Shown here: one piece after another, positions 60,390 through 64,000 of the stretch
Numbering within the stretch: position 1 is the stretch's first letter
Layout of the letters: each line of letters opens with the position of its first letter
NCBI GenBank assembly: GCA_001311805.1
Contig: BBCA01000008.1
Coordinates: 1-64,000, forward strand
Source of the DNA: Lentibacillus juripiscarius JCM 12147
GTDB lineage: Bacteria; Bacillota; Bacilli; Bacillales_D; Amphibacillaceae
Direction: 5' to 3'
DNA: 64,000 bases
The notes under the pieces: model-generated
What the model was told of the DNA's origin: nothing
Database searches by the model: none
What the model saw: only the letters and a program-made list of their open reading frames with translations
Made by a program: the position numbers and the translations under genes

Positions 60390-61875
60390 ATGAAGAAAGT
60401 TTCAAGAGTTTTTACATTACAGTCGCACTAGTCATCATAGCAGTCGCATTCGGTGCTATTTTTCCTGACCAGTTCGAACAAATAACAGGAAACATCAAAT
60501 CGTTTGTTGCAACTAGATTCGGCTGGTATTACATGCTTCTTATGTCTGCGTTTGTTATATTTTCCATTTTTATTGCCCTCAGTCCATATGGCCAAATCCG
60601 GCTGGGCAAAGACGATGAGAAACCCGATTTTTCAACTCCAACATGGGTCGCCATGCTGTTTTCAGCCGGGATGGGAATCGGGCTTGTTTTACGGGGCCGC
60701 AGAGCCGTTGTCCCACTATATATCGGATTCCCCATCAGCGGAAACCGGATCCGGCCGAGCATTTAAAGATGGACTCACTTATGCTTATTTCCACTGGGGA
60801 CTTCATGTCTGGGCTATGTACGGGATTACCGCGCTCGCTCTGGCATTTTTCCAATTCCGAAAAGAAGAACCTGGGCTCATTTCATCGACACTAAAACCGC
60901 TTTTCGGCAAGAAAATGAACGGGCCGCTCGGGACACTGATTGATGTGCTGGCCGTGTTTGCAACGGTCTTCGGGGTTGCCACATCACTCGGTTTCGGGGC
61001 TGTGCAAATCAACGGCGGACTGGCGCATTTATTCGGTATTGAGGTTGGTTTCAATTCGCAATTCCTTATTATAGCCAGTGTGACCGTGCTGTTTCTACTC
61101 TCGGCATGGTCTGGTTTAAGCAAAGGAATTAAGTATCTGTCGAATACCAATATGGTGCTTGCCATCATTTTGCTCGTTATCGTACTGGCGGTTGGCCCAA
61201 CGCTATTAATTCTGAATATGTTTACAGAGACGTTTGGGCTATATATCGATAACATTATCCGTTCGAGTTTCCGGACAGCACCACTGGAAGGTGATAACCG
61301 GGGTTGGCTGGATGCCTGGACCATTTTTTACTGGGCTTGGTGGATATCATGGGCACCGTTTGTTGGTATGTTCATTGCACGCGTGTCCCGCGGAAGGACC
61401 ATCCGTCAGTTTATGACAGGTGTATTTATTCTGCCGACGCTCGTCGTCTGTATCTGGTTTGCTGTATTCGGAACAACAGCAGGCGATATGCAAAACAGTG
61501 GTGTTGATTTGACACAATATGCAACAGAGTTGGTTCTTTTCAATATGTTTGACCAGATGCCATTAACGCTGATTTTGTCTATTGCAGCTATTCTGTTGAT
61601 TGGATCCTTTTTATCACATCCGCCGACTCGGCTACATTCGTTCTCGGCATGCAATCAACGTTTGGTTCCCTTGAGCCGCCGAATAAAGTGAAAATCGCAT
61701 GGGGTCTTGCCCAATCATCGGTTGCACTTATCCTGCTGTATGTAGGCGGCCTGCAGGCAATTCAGAATACAATCATTGTTGCAGCGCTTCCGTTCTCGTT
61801 TGTGATGATATTGATGATTATCGCGTTGTTTAAAGCACTTAACAACGAACTGCTACTGATTAAAGGAAAAAATAA
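60390..61875 (+). pseudogene. BCCT-family (betaine/choline) transporter, frameshifted
   Basis: ATG 60390 (MKKVSRVFT) behind AGGGGG. About 495 residues and twelve helices. BCCT signature blocks: GMGIGLVFYGAAEPLSHY (break near 60688), FHWGLHVWAMYG, and the core helix YWAWWISWAPFVGMFIARVS with the tryptophans of the substrate box, then [14 protein letters not shown] after a break near 61612. One open frame reads through a terminator to 61930; correcting an A run puts the stop at TAA 61875. OpuD-like sodium-driven uptake of glycine betaine fits a halophile. Confidence 0.88.
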
Positions 61876-61885
61876 TGTAAGTATT

Positions 61886-61928
61886 CAGCCGCCCCAGTTC
61901 TTCACTTATGCCGGGGCGGCTGTTTATT
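61886..61928. terminator. terminator of the BCCT gene
   Basis: AGCCGCCCC...GGGGCGGCT then GTTTATT. Confidence 0.75.
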
Positions 61929-62107
61929 GAGCAGAGCACCTATTTTGGCGAGTCCGTCATATTTCTCCAAGCAGCCTTCAATTAGAACACCATTGATCAA
62001 ACGTATGATCAACATAGCCAGCACGTTTCCCTTCATCACCCTGAAGTAGCCCCAGTTGTTGACAAAAAGGCCCACGATGTTAAAAAATAAAAATTTAAGT
62101 GAACTTA

Positions 62108-62135
62108 TTGACAATACATTCATGTCTGCTATGCT
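62108..62135 (+). promoter_or_regulatory. promoter of the aminotransferase-serA unit
   Basis: TTGACA, 16-bp spacer, TATGCT; an overlapping TATATA follows. About 40 bp before the start codon. Confidence 0.6.
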
Positions 62136-62172
62136 ATATAAATCATATTCCGAAACGAAAGGGGACTCCGTC

Positions 62173-63328
62173 ATGCTTCCGGAACAGACATTTCTGCGCA
62201 TCCCGGGCCCAACGCCTATTCCACCCAGTGTACAACGAACGATGAGCCAGCCGATGATTGGCCATCGCAACCAGGAAACGAAAGACCTGCTGCAAACAAT
62301 CAAACCCAAATTGAAGCCTGTTTTTGGTACCGAACAGGATGTACTTATTCTTTCAGGCAGCGGAACTGCCGGTCTCGAAGCGGCTGTCGTCAATGCCGTA
62401 CAGCCAGATGAAGCCGTTCTGGTCATCGTTACCGGAGCTTTTGGTGACCGCTTTGTTAAAATATGTGAAGAATACGAGATTGCCGTCCACCGTTATGATG
62501 TCCAATGGGGGGGAAGCCGTCTCACCCGAAGCTATTGCGGCTTACCTTGCAGACCATCCAGACATCAAGACTGTTTTTGCAACATACTGCGAAACATCAA
62601 CCGGTGTCCTGAATCCGATCAAGGAACTTGCGCACGTCGTCCATCAAAATACTGATGCGCTGTTTATTGTTGATGGGGTTTCCTGTGTCGGTGGTATTCA
62701 GACCGAAATGGATACATGGGGAATCGATATACTTGTCACCGGCTCCCAAAAAGCCATGATGCTGCCGGCTGGACTGACATTTGTCGCCGTAAGCGAACGG
62801 GCCTGGCGGGTCATTGAAGAAAATGAGCGACCGGCATTCTATCTCGATCTCAAACGCTACCGCGATCAATTGGCAAACAACTCTACGCCTTTCACACCGG
62901 CAATCTCACTGCTGTTTGGATTGGAGCAAGTACTTACCATGCTGGAAGAAGAAGGGCTTAATCAGGTGTATGAGCGGCACCAAATGATGAAAGACATGAC
63001 ACGTGCTGCATTCCGGGCACTGGACATACCACTCCTTACATCAGATGAAGCCGCCTCGCCCACCGTTACAGCAATCAAACCCAATGACTTCAAGGCGGAA
63101 GCATTGCGAAACATTCTTAAAAGCAAGTTTGGGCTCGCAACAGCAGGCGGCCAGCAGCATTTAAAAGGCCAGATTTTCCGCATTGGCCATATGGGATATT
63201 GTTCGCCAGCTGATGTATTGCAGACCATTAGCATAATAGAAACCGCCTTACATAAAATCGGTAAATCCATAGAATTGGGCAAAGGTACCAAGGCAGCACA
63301 AGAAACGTTGCTTAAAGTGGATGTTTGA
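62173..63328 (+). pseudogene. class V aminotransferase (serine/alanine-glyoxylate type), one frameshift
   Basis: ATG 62173 (MLPEQTFLRIPGPTPIPPSV) follows GAAAGGGGA. About 385 residues. Motifs: PMIGHRNQETKDLL, LILSGSGTAGLEAAVVNA, CETSTGVLNPI, FIVDGVSCVGGIQTEMD and the PLP lysine in TGSQKAMMLPAGL. An indel in a G6 run near 62510 splits it. Placed 27 bp before serA, so it may supply or drain serine/glyoxylate, for example as the phosphoserine-type partner or in glycine formation. Confidence 0.85.
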
Positions 63329-63355
63329 ACAACCTTTTAAAGGAGGCTTTTAACA

Positions 63356-64000
63356 TTGTTTCATATATTAGTAGCCGACCCAATCAGCAAGGAAGGATTG
63401 GACGTTTTACAGCAGAAACCTAATGTGACGGTCACAGACGAAACGAACTTATCCCCGGACGAACTGGAAAACCGGATCAATCAATTCGACGCTCTGCTGG
63501 TCAGAAGCCAGACAAAGGTAACACGACCGGTCATCGAAAAAGCATCCCAGCTGAAAATCATCGGTAGGGCCGGTGTTGGGGTTGACAATATCGATTTGGA
63601 TGCAGCCACGGAACAAGGCATCATTGTTGTCAACGCGCCTAACGGCAACACCAACTCTGCTGCCGAGCACACCATGGCTATGATGATGGCACTTTCCAGG
63701 CAAATACCCCAGGCACACGTGTCACTAAAGAATGGCAAATGGGATCGAAAAAATATGTCGGCGTTGAATTAAAAATAAAACCCTTGGCATTATCGGACTC
63801 GGCCGCATCGGTACCGAGGTCGCCTACAGAGCAAAGGGACAGCATATGAACGTTATGGCCTATGACCCTTTTCTGACCGAAGAAAAGGCAGAACAGATGG
63901 GCATCGAATACGGCACACTGGAAGACATTTTGCAAAAGGCAGACTATATTACCGTCCACACGCCTCTATTGAAAGAGACCAGGCACATGATTAATGCAGA
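63356..64000 (+). pseudogene. serA: D-3-phosphoglycerate dehydrogenase, N-terminal part, cut by window end
   Basis: TTG 63356 lies behind AAAGGAGG. The visible 215 residues cover the substrate domain (LVRSQTKVTRPVIEKASQL, GRAGVGVDNIDLDAATEQG, NAPNGNTNSAAEHTMAMMMA) and the NAD-binding start LGIIGLGRIGTEVAYRAKG. An A-run indel near 63752 (DRKKYVGVEL) shifts the frame. First enzyme of serine synthesis, oxidising 3-phosphoglycerate. The ACT and intervening domains, if any, lie beyond the window. Confidence 0.9.

Noticed and set aside
62000..62107. Upstream extension of the aminotransferase from ATG 62056
   Set aside because: The extension covers the promoter, and the ATG at 62173 has a proper ribosome site.

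Overview
The window looks like a chromosomal segment of a spore-forming, probably moderately halophilic member of the Bacillaceae, close to Lentibacillus, Virgibacillus or Oceanobacillus. This is an inference from gene content: strong GGAGG ribosome sites and many TTG/GTG starts, a Spo0E-like phosphatase, a Tat/PhoD pair, RocR/AdeR/YtrA-type regulators, an S-box (SAM-I) riboswitch, a betaine-type BCCT transporter and typical Bacillaceae intergenic repeats. No rRNA, tRNA or CRISPR array was seen.

More than half of the recognisable genes are broken into two or three frames by single-base gains or losses. Many of these lie in homopolymer runs, and the protein resumes perfectly in another frame with its catalytic motifs intact. 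I read most of them as assembly or sequencing errors and annotate each gene as one reconstructed unit, marked as frameshifted. A few loci look genuinely decayed: a tatC stub, a McrB-like fragment beside an IS4 fragment, a DUF3800 remnant, and a CBO0543-type membrane gene split by an IS200/IS605 element.

Layout. 0-9.4 kb: alpha/beta hydrolase, SH3-amidase, a GntR regulator convergent with brnQ and sharing a palindromic operator with it, membrane proteins, a DHA2 MFS exporter, and a TolB-like propeller protein. 9.4-13.5 kb: decayed mobile and defence remnants, then a phosphate-starvation unit (Pho-box array, phoD, tatA, tatC stub). 13.5-17.5 kb: nucleoside hydrolase, alanine/sodium symporter, Fsr-type MFS. 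17.8-21.3 kb: a copper and cytochrome-oxidase assembly island (HMA protein and CtaG on the minus strand; a DeoR-HTH/NosL-like fusion regulator, Sco1 and a YtkA-like lipoprotein on the plus strand) with ResD-like repeats between the two arms. 21.3-27.7 kb: mvaS, DUF3298, YfcE phosphoesterase, permease, DUF4349, YjzC-like. 27.8-32 kb: arginine/ornithine catabolism (rocG-like GDH, rocD, RocR-like sigma-54 activator). 32-38.4 kb: TIM-barrel protein, YrvL-like, sirtuin, adeR-ald, Spo0E-like. 38.4-44 kb: EamA exporter, a SAM riboswitch driving a cyclase-family gene and a MetE-like gene, GlcD-type oxidase, glyoxalase-fold protein, 52-bp tandem repeats. 44.3-49.7 kb: a complete ketone-body (3-hydroxybutyrate) degradation operon (scoA, scoB, bdhA, thiolase) with a sigma-54 promoter, palindromic upstream sites and its own NtrC-type activator. 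50-57.7 kb: PfpI, cytochrome P450, YtrA-type ABC operon, an XRE-led membrane operon, CxxC protein, CsaA, small membrane genes. 57.7-60.1 kb: IS200/IS605 element (tnpA, tnpB) inside a CBO0543 gene. 60.4-64 kb: BCCT transporter, class V aminotransferase and serA (runs off the end).

The most unusual item is the DeoR-type helix-turn-helix protein fused to a cysteine-rich NosL-like domain with a Cys/His tail, placed in the copper/oxidase island; I suggest it is a metal-responsive regulator.
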